Below, one piece after another: positions 40,371 to 50,797 of a stretch of 64,000 nt of DNA. The position numbers and the translations under genes are program-made. The stretch is from Rhipicephalus microplus. Lineage: Eukaryota; Arthropoda; Arachnida; Ixodida; Ixodidae. Every line of letters begins with the position of its first letter. Position 1 is the first letter of the stretch. The notes under the pieces are model-generated. The model saw only the letters and a list, made by a program, of their open reading frames with translations. It ran no database searches and had not been told where the DNA came from. The DNA lies in contig NC_134702.1 of NCBI RefSeq assembly GCF_043290135.1, positions 188,636,491 through 188,700,490 of the forward strand. The letters run 5' to 3'.

Positions 40371-40610
40371 ACAACTTTAAAACCTGCCGAGAGTATCAGC
40401 GATGGAAGACATCGCCAATTAGGTGAGCTCGAGCTTTGCCGCCCATGGACCCACCTCGCCGACCGTTCCAGCAAATCAGCATGGGACCATTCCCGACGTC
40501 GAATTCTGGAAACAAATGGATCGCCGTAGACACTGACTAGCTCACCCGCTACGCCGAGACACGGGCGCTGCCCAAAAGGAGTGCTGAATCGTGCATGTTA
40601 ACGCCGATGT
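40371..40610 (+). pseudogene. pol: Pol fragment C of gypsy element 3 (integrase)
   Basis: Begins HNFKTCRECQRWKTSPI, the CxxC half of the integrase zinc finger, then a frame-broken DILGPF-like and RYAET-like stretch (GNKWIAVD, LTRYAETRALPK). It continues fragment B with about one codon lost at the junction. It stops before the second catalytic Asp, so most of the integrase core is deleted. Confidence 0.78.
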
Positions 40611-40727
40611 ATCCTCGTCAACGAATTGAAAGAGTGTATTTTGTTGTTGTTGTTCTTATCTCTGTATCGTTAATTATTGCTTGTACTTTCTTGAGTAATT
40701 ATTTTACTTTCTTCTCTTGAAGCATCG

Positions 40728-40971
40728 CCCCGCCATGGTGGTCTAGTGGCTAAGGTACTCGGCTGCTGACCCGCAGGTCGTGAGATCGAATCCCGGCGGC
40801 GGCGGCAGCATTTCCGAAGGAGGCGGAAATGTTGTAAGCCCGTGTGCTCAGACTTTGGTGCATGTTAAAGAACCACAGGTGGTCAAAATTTCCGGATCCC
40901 TCCACTATGGCGTCTCTCATATTCAGATGGTGGTTTTGGGACGTTAAACCCCACATATCAATCAATCAATC
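40728..40971 (+). repeat. Tick tRNA-derived SINE, full length
   Basis: Starts CCCGCCATGGTGGTCTAGTGG (A-box block), has a B-box region GAGATCGAATCCCG, the body GCTCAGACTTTGGTGCATG, and the 3' domain GACGTTAAACCCCACATATC followed by (AATC)n. Direct repeats AAGCATCG flank it (ending at 40727 and again at 40977-40984), showing retroposition into the tail of gypsy element 3. Confidence 0.9.
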
Positions 40972-41012
40972 TGTTAAAGCATCGGTACGATGCCGTTTTC
41001 GGCGAGGGGCAA

Positions 41013-41397
41013 TGCCACGTCCCTTCTTCAAGTTCTGTTATCGCCCCGTTACACAACACGTAATTTCCAGCGCAAACCGCACCGGCAGTCTTCGAAAAGC
41101 CTTAGGACTGCCGTACATGATTTTATTAGGGATACGCACACTTCGTGAAGATTACAGATTATTCTGGAACCTAAATCGCCGCTAGTGATAACGCTACAAT
41201 ATTCGATTGCAAGTGTATAAATGCCGGCACAATTCGTCGCTGGTCAGTTGATCGACGGCCGATGCTCCATTCGCCGCTGTCAGTGCAAGCGTCTCGTTCT
41301 CTGACTTTCTTTTTCCGTGTTCACAAGCTCAGCCTAAATAAACAGTTTCATCTTTGACCTGAAATCTGCCACCTTCGTTCACGTGACGACTGCGTAA
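41013..41397 (+). repeat. 3' LTR of gypsy element 3
   Basis: Preceded by a purine tract (GGCGAGGGGCAA), starts TGCCACG like the LTRs of elements 1 and 2, contains TATAAATG near 41217 and AATAAACAG near 41337 (likely promoter and polyadenylation signals), and ends GTAACA followed by ATAT. Confidence 0.85.
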
Positions 41398-41404
41398 CAA
41401 TATA

Positions 41405-42250
41405 GTCCGATTTTTATATCCAGTCACTTACCGCGCAACGAAAAACGGGCAGAACCATTTATTTTCGCTTGAGTACCTATGAAAGGCTGCCCTGGCAAGC
41501 CTCAACACTCGATTAAAATATAGGACACATTATGTAATGTTATCGATTTGGACTTTATAATCAACGTCAAATCGACGGCTACGTGAAAGACGCAGCTTAA
41601 ATGGTCTTATAACTGTTAGAGGGAAAGCTTTTAGTAGCCCGATCAAATGTCACTAATAACGAAGTATCAACCTACAGTTTCACATCACATTAGCACAGTT
41701 GCGCACTTTAGGCTGCACTTTCCACCAAACTATGCTTACATCGTCGTTATTGAACGCGATACGCCCGCACCATCAGGTCCCGAACTACATGCGTGCTATC
41801 ACTGTGGCACATCATTCTTGAAAGAAAACTAACGAGTTTCAAGTTTTGACAATAGAGGACGCAAGCAAACCGAAGGACGAATATTATCGTGTGACAGAAA
41901 GACACCACAAAGACGCAACGTAAGAGAGTGTACCGCCGACAATGATGCATATGGTGCCATCTACCCAACTAGATTCTGGGTAGAATTCTATTTACATGAT
42001 GTGCACCCCTCAGGTAACATCTCCTAGTTTGACGCCAGCAAGTTTTCTCAGTTGGTAACAGATTAGTTCTTACTTTACCACTATACAAGTTTTTTTATTA
42101 ATTCTTAGTTTAACCCTTTAAGAAGGTTTTTTTACCAGCACGCAATGCAGTGTCAGAGAGCCACAGAAAAGCACATGGGTTACGCATTGGATTTCTCGAA
42201 TCACAAATTGTCATGGCAGCTATTAGTGAAGACAATGAAATGGACTGTGT
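41405..42250. other. No supported gene
   Basis: AT-rich sequence with short open frames and no recognised motif or repeat. Confidence 0.5.
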
Positions 42251-42254
42251 AAAG

Positions 42255-42478
42255 CGGCGGAGAGCTGCTAGGGTGCTCCCCTGACAACCCGAATGTCGTG
42301 GATGCGATCGCGGCCGCGGCGGTCGCATTTCGATGGAGGCGGAATGGCTGAGACCGGTGTACTGTGCGTTGTCAGTGCACGTTAAAGAAGGACATCACAA
42401 AGCCAAAATTTCCGGAGTCTCCACTACGGCGTCTCTCATAATCATATCGTGGTTTTGGGACGGAAAACCCCAGGTAGT
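42255..42478 (+). repeat. Diverged tick SINE copy
   Basis: The head is strongly diverged (GCTGCTAGGGTGCTCCCCTGA...) but the body (GCATTTCGATGGAGGCGGAA, CACGTTAAAGAA) and 3' domain (TCCACTACGGCGTCTCTCAT, TGGTTTTGGGACGG) match the other copies. It is older than those at 40.7 and 47.5 kb. Confidence 0.8.
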
Positions 42479-42479
42479 A

Positions 42480-43060
42480 TTATATCGTGTCAAAAAAACG
42501 CACTTATATTTGGAAGCTCACTGCATAAACGGAGTTGCAAGGTTGTACCTCAGATTTGTCGGGAAGGACTCGCAATTTCGGTAATTGCTTTGGCGGCGGG
42601 ACAATGGCAGGAGAAACCCGACGGTGGCGGTGGTGCTTGTGGTGGCGACGTCGATGCTCTGACGGTGAACAATGTGGCTGTCTGGCGTCAACAACACTTG
42701 CGGCGTTGGCGTACTGGTCGGAAAGCTTCGAAACGGTGTCTGGCACAGCCGGAAAATGCAGAGCAGTGTGGTAGGTACTTGCGTCCATATTCTTCCTGCA
42801 TTGCATAAGCTCCGCGATGTTGGAAGGTTTCTGGTGTTGGTTCGGAACCTCGGGTTTTCTCTAGGGGATTCTTTACCCTGTTCAAGAACCGTAATTTATG
42901 GTTGAACGTTTAAATATTGCTAGCATAGGAAAATATGCGACTTCAGTGAAACCGATATCTGATGACGACGATAATGATTCCTCAATCATGACTCATATCC
43001 ACGCAGGGGAAAGGGATTGACAAAGAATTGGATACAAATATTTTTAAACAAGTCAGGTCA
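42480..43060. other. No supported gene; GC-rich patch
   Basis: A GC-rich patch at 42590-42700 (GGCGGTGGTGCTTGTGGTGGCG) gives open frames on both strands with no domain. Nothing is called. Confidence 0.45.
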
Positions 43061-43062
43061 AG

Positions 43063-43135
43063 TTTCTTGAATCTGTAGTGCATACCCACGCCAAGGAATC
43101 GGCCAAGAAGCCACAGGCGTTCAATTATAAAATTA
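43063..43135 (-). repeat. Short retroposon core, inverted, diverged
   Basis: On the minus strand GCTTCTTGGCCGATTCCTTGGCGTGGGTATGCACTAC, the same core as at 3348 and 17476, diverged, without a clean microsatellite tail. Confidence 0.5.
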
Positions 43136-43139
43136 TTGG

Positions 43140-43785
43140 TCTCCACTTACAGGTTTGCGTAGGGAACGGGCGGCTACAGTTGCCAATGGTGGGGCTATGA
43201 TGGCAAACAATAAAGATTATTGTTGCTATCAACGTAAACAGTGCAAATGCCTGTGACAATGACTTCGCACGCGTAGCTGCGCTACTTAACTACCAAGTGT
43301 TCGGCTACGGTCGACTCCAAGGAGAGCTAGCTGGTATGCGCCGCTCCTCCCAAAGTTGTCACCGCTTGTAGCGCTGTTCATTTTCCCGGCAAGCAGTAGG
43401 CGGGCTTGTGGGACGGCGGCCGAAGGACGCTCATGTGATTCCTGTCAAGAACCTGGGAGTCGTTTGTTTTTGTGCTGTTATTCCGTGACTTCCCGTAAAG
43501 GCCTGACCCCACGTATCCGTCACAGCGTATCAGCGTGAGGCTCTTTCACGTCACACCGCGCGCGCCAACTCCCTAAAGAGAAAGTGGGCGCGTGGCTAGG
43601 CGAAGGTGTGCTCTCTCACCATTGGTAGAGGGTTTGAAGTCGCGTCAGAAAGACACGTTCCGACGCACCGCGACGCATACGTGGGGTCAGGCCTTCAGAA
43701 AAGAGAAGCCGAGGCTACCACTGAGGAATCGCGCCCACTCACTGTGCTCATGACCCAGAAGGGGTGAAGCTCCTTAGGGGCTAGC
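43140..43785. other. No supported gene
   Basis: Unique-looking sequence. GGCCTGACCCCACGTATCCGTC at 43500 is echoed inverted near 43670-43695 (GCATACGTGGGGTCAGGCCTT), an inverted repeat enclosing about 160 bases. No coding feature. Confidence 0.45.
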
Positions 43786-44428
43786 CTTGCCCGGCGTCCG
43801 TCAATATATCGGTCCTCCACACTCGTTATCACAAAACCTGGTACACAGCTGGAAAAACCCACCTGCGCCACAAGTCTGTCCATCCATTTATGCATGCGTG
43901 CGTCTGTCTGTCTGTACGCCCAGGTCCCTTCAAGCACCTGACCATCCGTGCGTTCATCTGTTCATCCTCAGCTGGTAAGTTCAACGAATACATTAGTGAC
44001 CTAGAACCTAGCTTCGTGCACTGGACATCATTCACTTCGTCAACATGCGTGGTTTATTTTGTTTTTTAAGGTGGGATTGTCTGCAAAAGGTTACTTCTTG
44101 TGATGCATAACGGCATGAGAATTTAGATCCGCGTTCGACAGAATACGGCTGGCTGCCCTGTTAAAACCTGACGTCGCCTAGAGCTGAGAAATACAGCAGC
44201 GAATTTAGGGAGGAGAGTGCGGAACGTCCAACACACGAAGAAGGTACCGAGGCGAAGTAACCCTACCTTGCCTCACCGTAATAAACCATCAACACTCAAG
44301 GATCCCGAAGGCAGCAGTGCCGTGTCAGCCAGTACTTCAAGAATATTGTTTCTACCAGGGACGTAGCGTCGTGAGCGAGCATTTTTAAATGCGAAGCATT
44401 TCTTAGCGAACTTCGGTGACTTTGAGCG

Positions 44429-44582
<154 letters not shown>

Positions 44583-44890
44583 GCCGCCTACGACTTTTAG
44601 CTCTCCTGGCCGTTTGGATAATGGTATCGATACCAAATTTGGTATGGCATAGCATGACTATATGATGAACAAATTTGGCTAGTCAACCCCCGAAAGTGAT
44701 GACAAGTATGTCATGAATGTCATGAATTACATTTCATGATCCTGTAGCTCTTGCGGTGGTTTTGTTCACATGGCATGTTACAAAACTGGTATCGTATAGT
44801 ATGATTGCATGGTGAACACACGCGATGCACTTAACATGGAAATCATGACACGGGTGTCATGTAACAACATGACTACTGCCACGCTAATTC
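44583..44890. repeat. CATGA-rich flank of the CTAT repeat
   Basis: Irregular recurrences of TATGGCATAGCATGACTATATGATGAAC-like and TGTCATGAATGTCATGAA blocks. Probably part of the same dispersed repeat as the microsatellite. No coding potential. Confidence 0.45.
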
Positions 44891-44894
44891 ATAT

Positions 44895-45179
44895 TGCCAC
44901 AGCTCGAACATCGCAGAAGACGCTGCCACAATTCGCGTTCATAAAGCCGCCAAGCAAGTAGCAAGAAAGCCGTGCCATGGAACGCCGCCCTGCACGCGCC
45001 ACGATGCTACGCCACGGGACCGGCACGAGATTCGAGGGGCAGAGAAAGAGACCAACGAAGTTAAAGCCAGCGAGCAAGACACATTCTTGGCTGACCATTT
45101 TTAGCTTTGAGTTTACGGGCACAAGTTCGCCCTAAATAAAGAGTTTATATAGTACCAGGTGCTATATTTATTCGTAACA
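44895..45179 (+). repeat. 5' LTR of gypsy element 2
   Basis: TGCCACAGCTCG...CGTAACA, 285 bp. Contains AATAAAGAG near 45135 as the likely polyadenylation signal. Differs from the 3' LTR at three sites, all C/T. Confidence 0.95.
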
Positions 45180-45182
45180 ATC

Positions 45183-45198
45183 TGGTGGACGTGCTGGG
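45183..45198 (+). other. Putative primer-binding site, element 2
   Basis: TGGTGGACGTGCTGGG, 3 bases downstream of the LTR. One base different from the matching block of element 1. Confidence 0.5.
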
Positions 45199-45199
45199 T

Positions 45200-46591
45200 A
45201 TGATTCCAAGCCCACCACAGGCAAGGGAGAGAAGCCCAGATCCCGGAAGATTGGAGCCAGCAGAATTGACACCTGTGCACCAACGCACGAGTCGCCGACT
45301 ACGTGGTGAGCAGCCCGAGTTTGGCCCCCTAATTGACCCATCAAGACCTGTCGAGACCCCAAGCACAAGCGTCACTGCGATCGCCACCCAGTCGATGCCA
45401 TCTCCATCTCATCTCATTGTGGATTCGCCACGTACACCAGAGGTCTTCCACGGTGAGACCTTTGAAGAAGCCGAGGACTGGCTTGAAGGCTTCGAGCGCG
45501 TTGCACAATTGAATGGTTGGGACGAAGCCCGAAAACTTCGTTACGTTTACGTCGCCCTGCAAGATTCGGCACGTACGTGGTTTGAGAACCACGAAGCGTC
45601 CTTGCTGTCGTGGGACGACTTCCGCCGAGAGCTAATCGCAACCTATCTGAACACGGACCGCAAAGAGAAGGCAGAGGCTGCTCTTCAGACAAGGAACCAA
45701 CGGAATAACGAGAGCGTGGCCATGTACATAGAAGACATGTCGCGGCTCTTCCGCCGAGCCGACCAAAACATTGCCGAAGAGAAGAAGTTGCGGCACCAAA
45801 TGCGCGGAGTCAAAGAAGAGATTTTTGCAGGCCTGGTGCGTAATCCATCGTGAACTGTGGCGGAGTTCCGGTCCGAGGCAACGACCATGGAAAGGACACT
45901 ACAACATCGTGCGCGACTGTACAACAGAGACTTCAGCGTCTCTTCAGTCAGGGCGGAGTCAACAACCCTCCCCACCAACGTTGACGTCCTCCGGGAAATG
46001 GTGAGAGCTATTGTTAAGGAGGAGCTCCAGAAACTTCAACTCCCTCAAAGTCCTCCAGCGATGCCCTCAATCGCGGACGTGGTACGTGAAGAAGTGCGGC
46101 AAGCAATTATACAACCGCAGCCTCAGGTGCCATACCACACGCAACCGGAACCTCAGCCACAGCTGTCATACGCGCAAGTCGTACGGCAAGACATGAGACG
46201 CCCGAGCTTTGCACAAGCTCCCGTTATGCCACCGACCTTTCCTCGCAGTACGCCACCGCCGATGCCAGAAGCGAGACCCCGCAAAAGTGATGTATGGCGC
46301 ACGGCAGACCGGCGGCCCCTCTGCTACCACTGTGGGGAGGCAGGTCATCTTTATCGGACATGCCACTACCGTCGGGTCGGGCTACGTGGCTTCCCAGTGA
46401 ATGCACCCTGCCCTCGTAACGGTGAGCGCCCTTACGAAATCGAAGAATATTTATCTTCGCGCTATGCATATCCAAGCACTCAGCGACATGAATCGCGGTC
46501 GATTGCACCAATGCGCAATAGGTCGCCGAGTCCACACCCATCATCTACTTTCCCGAGGCGTCGTTCACCAAGCCCTCGACGGGAAAACTAG
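45200..46591 (+). pseudogene. gag: Gag polyprotein of gypsy element 2
   Basis: First ATG at 45200 (the frame is open back to the primer site). Capsid region EEAEDWLEGFERVAQLNGWDE, ARTWFENHE, MYIEDMSRLFRRAD; then TGA at 45851-45853, directly before TVAEFRSEA, which continues in the same frame; a Pro/Gln-rich linker; zinc knuckle CYHCGEAGHLYRTC (C-x2-C-x4-H-x4-C) near 46320; and an Arg/Ser/Pro tail ending SPSPRREN-TAG at 46589-46591. The interior TGA is the only break. Element 1 shows Glu at the equivalent place. Pol overlaps in the -1 frame at the end. Confidence 0.9.
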
Positions 46592-46620
46592 AACCAGCGA
46601 CCTGTGGAGGCAGGGCCGCT
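46582..46620 (+). promoter_or_regulatory. Candidate -1 frameshift signal, element 2
   Basis: GGAAAAC (46582-46588), gag stop TAG, 7-base spacer, AGCGACC (46596-46602), 11-base loop, GGCCGCT (46614-46620). Spacer, stem and loop lengths equal those of element 1; one stem pair is A-C here instead of A-T. The pol frame is open through this region in the -1 frame from about 46522. Confidence 0.5.
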
Positions 46621-49600
46621 GATTTTCGGAAAACTGAAAACCCTCCATCGCTAACCGGATCAGACGACGACACTGGCACAACGACGGACAAGCGCAGTAA
46701 TGGTGACGTGACATCCGAGCTACAAGTCAGAATCGACGACGTCGAAACCATAGCGTTAATAGACACAGGTGCAGACTACTCAGTTATAAGTAGCATGCTC
46801 GCAAAGAAGCTGAAGAAAGTGCTCACCCATTGGACCGGACCGCAGATACGCACCGCCGGAGGGCATTTAGTCAGCCCCATAGGAATGTGCACAGCGAGAG
46901 TGGGAATAAGAGGCCATGTGTACGTCTGCAGTTTTATTGTTCTCCCCGAATGTTCCCGTGAGGCAATTCTAGGCATGGACTTCCTGCAAGCGAACAGTGC
47001 CATCATCGACTTGCAGAAATCCCAAGTTTCTTTCTCTACAGAGAACGCTGTTGCCGTGTGTGATGCGGAGCAACCAATTGTTTCGTCTCTTCGTATTGTG
47101 GATGAAGGTGTGACAGTGCCGCCACGTAGCAGCGTGACAGTTTCTGTGAAAAGCGACGTTTTTTGTGAATATGCCGGACTACCTGATGGAAATATCGAAC
47201 TGCTACTCACAAAGGGGATACGCGTGGCGAGAGGTCTAGTGAACCTGCGAAACGGATATACTGATGTGCTATTGACTAACTTTACCAACGAGGTACAGCA
47301 TGTGGCGAAGGGAACAGCCATAGCATCACTTCATGACTACGTACAAGTCTCAGATGTTTGCATCATAGGAAAAGTACCCACAACGTCCTCAACAGTGGAC
47401 AGTGTCCTCGAGAAAATAGATATTGACCGGGAGCTTTCATCTCTACAGAAAGCCCCGCCGCGGTGGTCTAGTGGCTAAGGTACTCGGCTGCTGACCCGCA
47501 GGGCGCGGGTTCGAATCCCGGCTGCGGTGGCTGCATTTCCGATGGAGGCGGAAATGTTGTAGGCCCGTGTACTCAGATTTGGGTGCACGTTAAAGAACCC
47601 CAGGTGGTCTAAATTTCCGGAGCCCTCCACTACGGCGTCTCTCATAATCATATAGTGGTTTTGGGACGTTAAACCCCACATATCAATCAATCAATCTCTA
47701 CAGAAAGACCAGATTGTGGAGTTGATCAAGGAATTCGCAGAGTGTTTTTCCTCTTCATCGAAAGTCGGACGTACGCCTGTAGCAAAGCACCGCATTGTAA
47801 TCGAAGGGCATGTTAGACCGATATGTCAGCATCCATACCGAGTAGCCCCGAAAGAAAGGGAGGCGATAAAGAAGCAGGTACAGGAGATGCTCGACGACGA
47901 TGTCATACAGCCCTCCAAAAGCCCATGGGCATCGCCGGTAGTACTGGCGAAGAAGAAGGACAACACCATGCGGTTCTGTGTTGATTACAGAAAGCTCAAC
48001 CTCGTCACGAAGCGAGACGTGTACCGACTCCCACGAGTCGACGATACGTTGGATAAACTGCGCAATGCTCACTTTTTTTCATCGTTGGATCTAAAGAGCG
48101 GGTACTGGCAAATAGAAGTCGACGAACGAGATCGGGAAAAGACGGCGTTTGTGACACCCGACGGACTCTACGAGTTCAAAGTACTCCCATTTGGTTTGTG
48201 TTCTGCTCCCGCTACCTTCCAGAGGATGATGGACACTGTGCTCTCCGGCCTCATATGGCAGTCATGTCTTGTCTATCTTGATGACGTAGTAATTTTTTCC
48301 ACTACGTTCGAGCAGCACGTACAGAGATTGAGAACGGTACTGGACGCCATTCGTATGGCTGCACTAACGATCAAACCCGAAAAGTACCACTTTGGATTCC
48401 GGGAACTTCGGTTCCTCGGGCACATTGTCAGTTCTCACGGTGTCCGCCCAGATCCGGATAAAATCACTGCGGTTGAAAATTTCCCAAAGCCAAGAAACAA
48501 AAAAGCTATGCGACGTTTCCTGGGGCTTTGTGCCTACTATAGGCGCTTCGTTGAAAACTTCTCCAAGATTGCGGAACCACTGACACGGCTTACGAAGGAA
48601 GGTGTACCATTTATCTGGCACCAAGAGCAAGAAGACGCCTTCTCTGAGTTACGACGGCGTTTGAAATCACCTCCCATACTCGCTCATTTTGACGAAGATG
48701 CCAAAACAGACATTCATACGGACGCCAGCAACTTTGGCCTCGGTGCTATTCTTGTTCAATGGCAGAACGGGGAAGAAAAAGTTATTGCTTATGCAAGCCG
48801 CACTCTGTCGAAAGCTGAGTATAATTATTCAGCTACAGAAAAGGAATGTCTCGCAGTTATATGGGCCATCAGTAAGTTCCGTCCATATTTATACGGTAGA
48901 CCATTCCGAGCCATCAGTGACCATCATTCATTGTGCTGGCTTGCGAACCTCAAGGATCCTTCCGGAAGACTTGCTAGATGGAGCCTACGTCTACAAGAAT
49001 ATGACATCACAGTAGTCTACAAGTCTGGCCACAAGCACAATGACGCGGACTGCTTGCCACGAGCACCAGTCCAGACCTCGTCTCCTGAGCATGAAGAAGA
49101 CTCCGCGTTTCTTGGAGCTGTGAATGTGTCGGAGATGGCTCATAATCAGCGAATGGACCCAGAATTACTTCGGCTCATTCAATACTTAGAGGGGCAGCAA
49201 GTCGAAGTACCGCGAGTTTTCGTCCGTGGACTACGTTCCTACGTCCTCCGCAACAACGTTCTCTACAAGAGAAACTTTCAACACACCGGTGAAACGTTCC
49301 TACTGCTGATACCATCATCACTGCGAGCGGAAATTTAAGAAGCGTGTCATGATGACCCATCGGCAGGTCACTTGGGCATTAGTAGGACTTTGGCAAGAAT
49401 CCGCCAGAGATATTACTGGCCGAAATTGATGGATTCAGTACAGCATTACGTAAGATCATGTCGAGAATGCCAAAGACGCAAAGTACCACCCCTAAAACCA
49501 GCAGGTCTTTTGAAACCAATAGAGCCACCGAAAATTCCGTTTGAGCAGGTCGGAATGGATTTGCTAGGACCATTTCCTATGACATCGTTTGGGAAGCGCT

Positions 49601-50427
49601 GGATAGTAGTAGCAACCGACTACATGACCCGGTATGCCGAGACGTCATCTCTCACAAAAGGAACGGCACATGAAGTGGCTCAGTTTTTTGTGACCCAGAT
49701 AGTGCTGCGACATGGCGCACCTAAAGTCCTTATAACTGACAAAGGAACTGCGTTCACTGCCAGGCTAGTACAGTCTGTCATGAAACTAACGCACACCGGC
49801 CACAGAAGAACTACCGCATACCATCCGCAAACTAACGGGTTAACTGAAAAACTGAACAGGACGCTTGCTGACATGATAGCGATGTATGTGGACGTCGAGC
49901 ATCGGACTTGGGACACCATATTACCGTATGCTACATTTGCATACAATACCGCAGTACAAGAGACAACCCACTTCACGCCATTTCAACTTGTTTATGGTCG
50001 GACAGTAATAACGACATTAGACGCGATGCTGCCTGTCAACAGCACGAATGAAGAGGACCCTAACATAAGCGAATATGTAGAAAGGGCAGAAGAGGGGCGA
50101 CAACTAGCACGGAACCGCATCATTCAACAGCAGGATGCCGACGCGCACCGTTACAATCTAAGACGAAGGGATGTTCAGTACTCCCCTGGAGACCAAGTGT
50201 GGGTCTGGACGCCTGTACGTGCACGTGGCCTATCAGAAAAGCTCATGCGCCGCTATTTTGGCCCTTACAAGGTTCTTCGTCAGCTAGGCCCATTAAACTA
50301 CGAAGTGATCCCTGAAGGTCAAGTATGCACAACACGACGCAGGAATCTCCCGGAAGTTGTACATGTAGTACGGTTGAAACCGTACTACGACAGGAACTCA
50401 ACAAGTGAACTGACTCACGTCGTCTAA
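46592..50427 (+). pseudogene. pol: Pol polyprotein (PR-RT-RH-IN) of gypsy element 2
   Basis: Protease with intact LIDTGADYS active site (near 46760); SINE insertion at 47453-47707 in the linker (255 bases added, so the frame resumes but the SINE brings a stop at 47476); reverse transcriptase with LPFGLCSAPATFQ and YLDD near 48270; RNase H with HTDASNFGLGA; integrase zinc finger (HLGISRTLA...CRECQRRK); core motifs MDLLGPF, ITDKGTAFTA and HPQTNGLTEKLN with catalytic Glu; and a C-terminal GPYKVLRQ domain ending at 50427. TAA at 49336-49338 lies just before the integrase zinc finger (CHDDPSAGHLG follows in frame). Apart from these two breaks it reads as one long frame. Confidence 0.93.
47453..47695 (+). 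repeat. Tick tRNA-derived SINE inside element 2 pol
   Basis: Best-preserved copy. Head CCCCGCCGCGGTGGTCTAGTGG with an A-box block, perfect B box GGTTCGAATCCCG, body GTACTCAGATTTGGGTGCACG, 3' domain GACGTTAAACCCCACATATC and tail (AATC)n. A 14-bp direct repeat ATCTCTACAGAAAG flanks it (ending at 47452 and 47707). It must be younger than element 2. Confidence 0.95.
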
Positions 50428-50506
50428 CACAAGGACAAGTCCTATTGTTTAGAAAATGTCAGCCTGCTCTACGCATCGGGGCGATGCGTGCTAGGAGGGG
50501 GACTAA
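50428..50506 (+). other. Pol-LTR spacer with polypurine tract, element 2
   Basis: Short spacer ending AGGAGGGGGACTAA directly before the 3' LTR. Contains CGCATCGGGGCGATGCG, a small inverted repeat. Confidence 0.6.
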
Positions 50507-50791
50507 TGCCACAGCTCGAACATCGCAGAAGACGCTGCCACAATTCGCGTTCATAAAGCCGCCAAGCAAGTAGCAAGAAAGCCGCGCCATGGAACGCCGC
50601 CCTGCACGCGCCACGATGCTACGCCACGGGACCGGCACGAGACTCGAGGGGCAGAGAAAGAGACCAATGAAGTTAAAGCCAGCGAGCAAGACACATTCTT
50701 GGCTGACCATTTTTAGCTTTGAGTTTACGGGCACAAGTTCGCCCTAAATAAAGAGTTTATATAGTACCAGGTGCTATATTTATTCGTAACA
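50507..50791 (+). repeat. 3' LTR of gypsy element 2
   Basis: 285 bp, TG...CA, 3 substitutions from the 5' LTR, followed by ATAT, then ATTCATTTATTTATTC of the LINE tail. Confidence 0.95.
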
Positions 50792-50797
50792 ATATAT

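Larger units (their letters stand above)
26515..41397 (+). mobile_element. Ty3/gypsy element 3, old and split by three nested insertions
   Basis: 5' LTR 26515-26892 and 3' LTR 41013-41397 are homologous and enclose a gypsy pol in four pieces: RT/RNase H at 26950-27859, RNase H/integrase linker and integrase start at 34473-34796, integrase zinc finger and core at 40371-40610, and a 3' tail to 41012. Between them sit a LINE (27860-34472), a second LINE on the other strand (34797-40369) and a SINE (40728-40971). The split pieces rejoin in sense: the split after TTGTTGAG resumes after TTGAG, and the zinc finger resumes within about one codon. Gag, protease and most of RT are deleted. Left flank ATAT and right flank ATAT agree with a 4-bp target duplication. 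Confidence 0.82.
44895..50791 (+). mobile_element. Ty3/gypsy LTR retrotransposon, element 2 (young, inactivated)
   Basis: Complete element, 285-bp LTRs at both ends differing at 3 positions, 4-bp direct repeat ATAT on both sides. Gag and Pol are long open frames interrupted by only two nonsense codons (TGA at 45851, TAA at 49336) and one SINE insertion (47453-47707). It sits in the AT-rich 3' tail of a minus-strand LINE. Pol is collinear with element 1. No env. It was recently active, by the LTR similarity. Confidence 0.95.
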
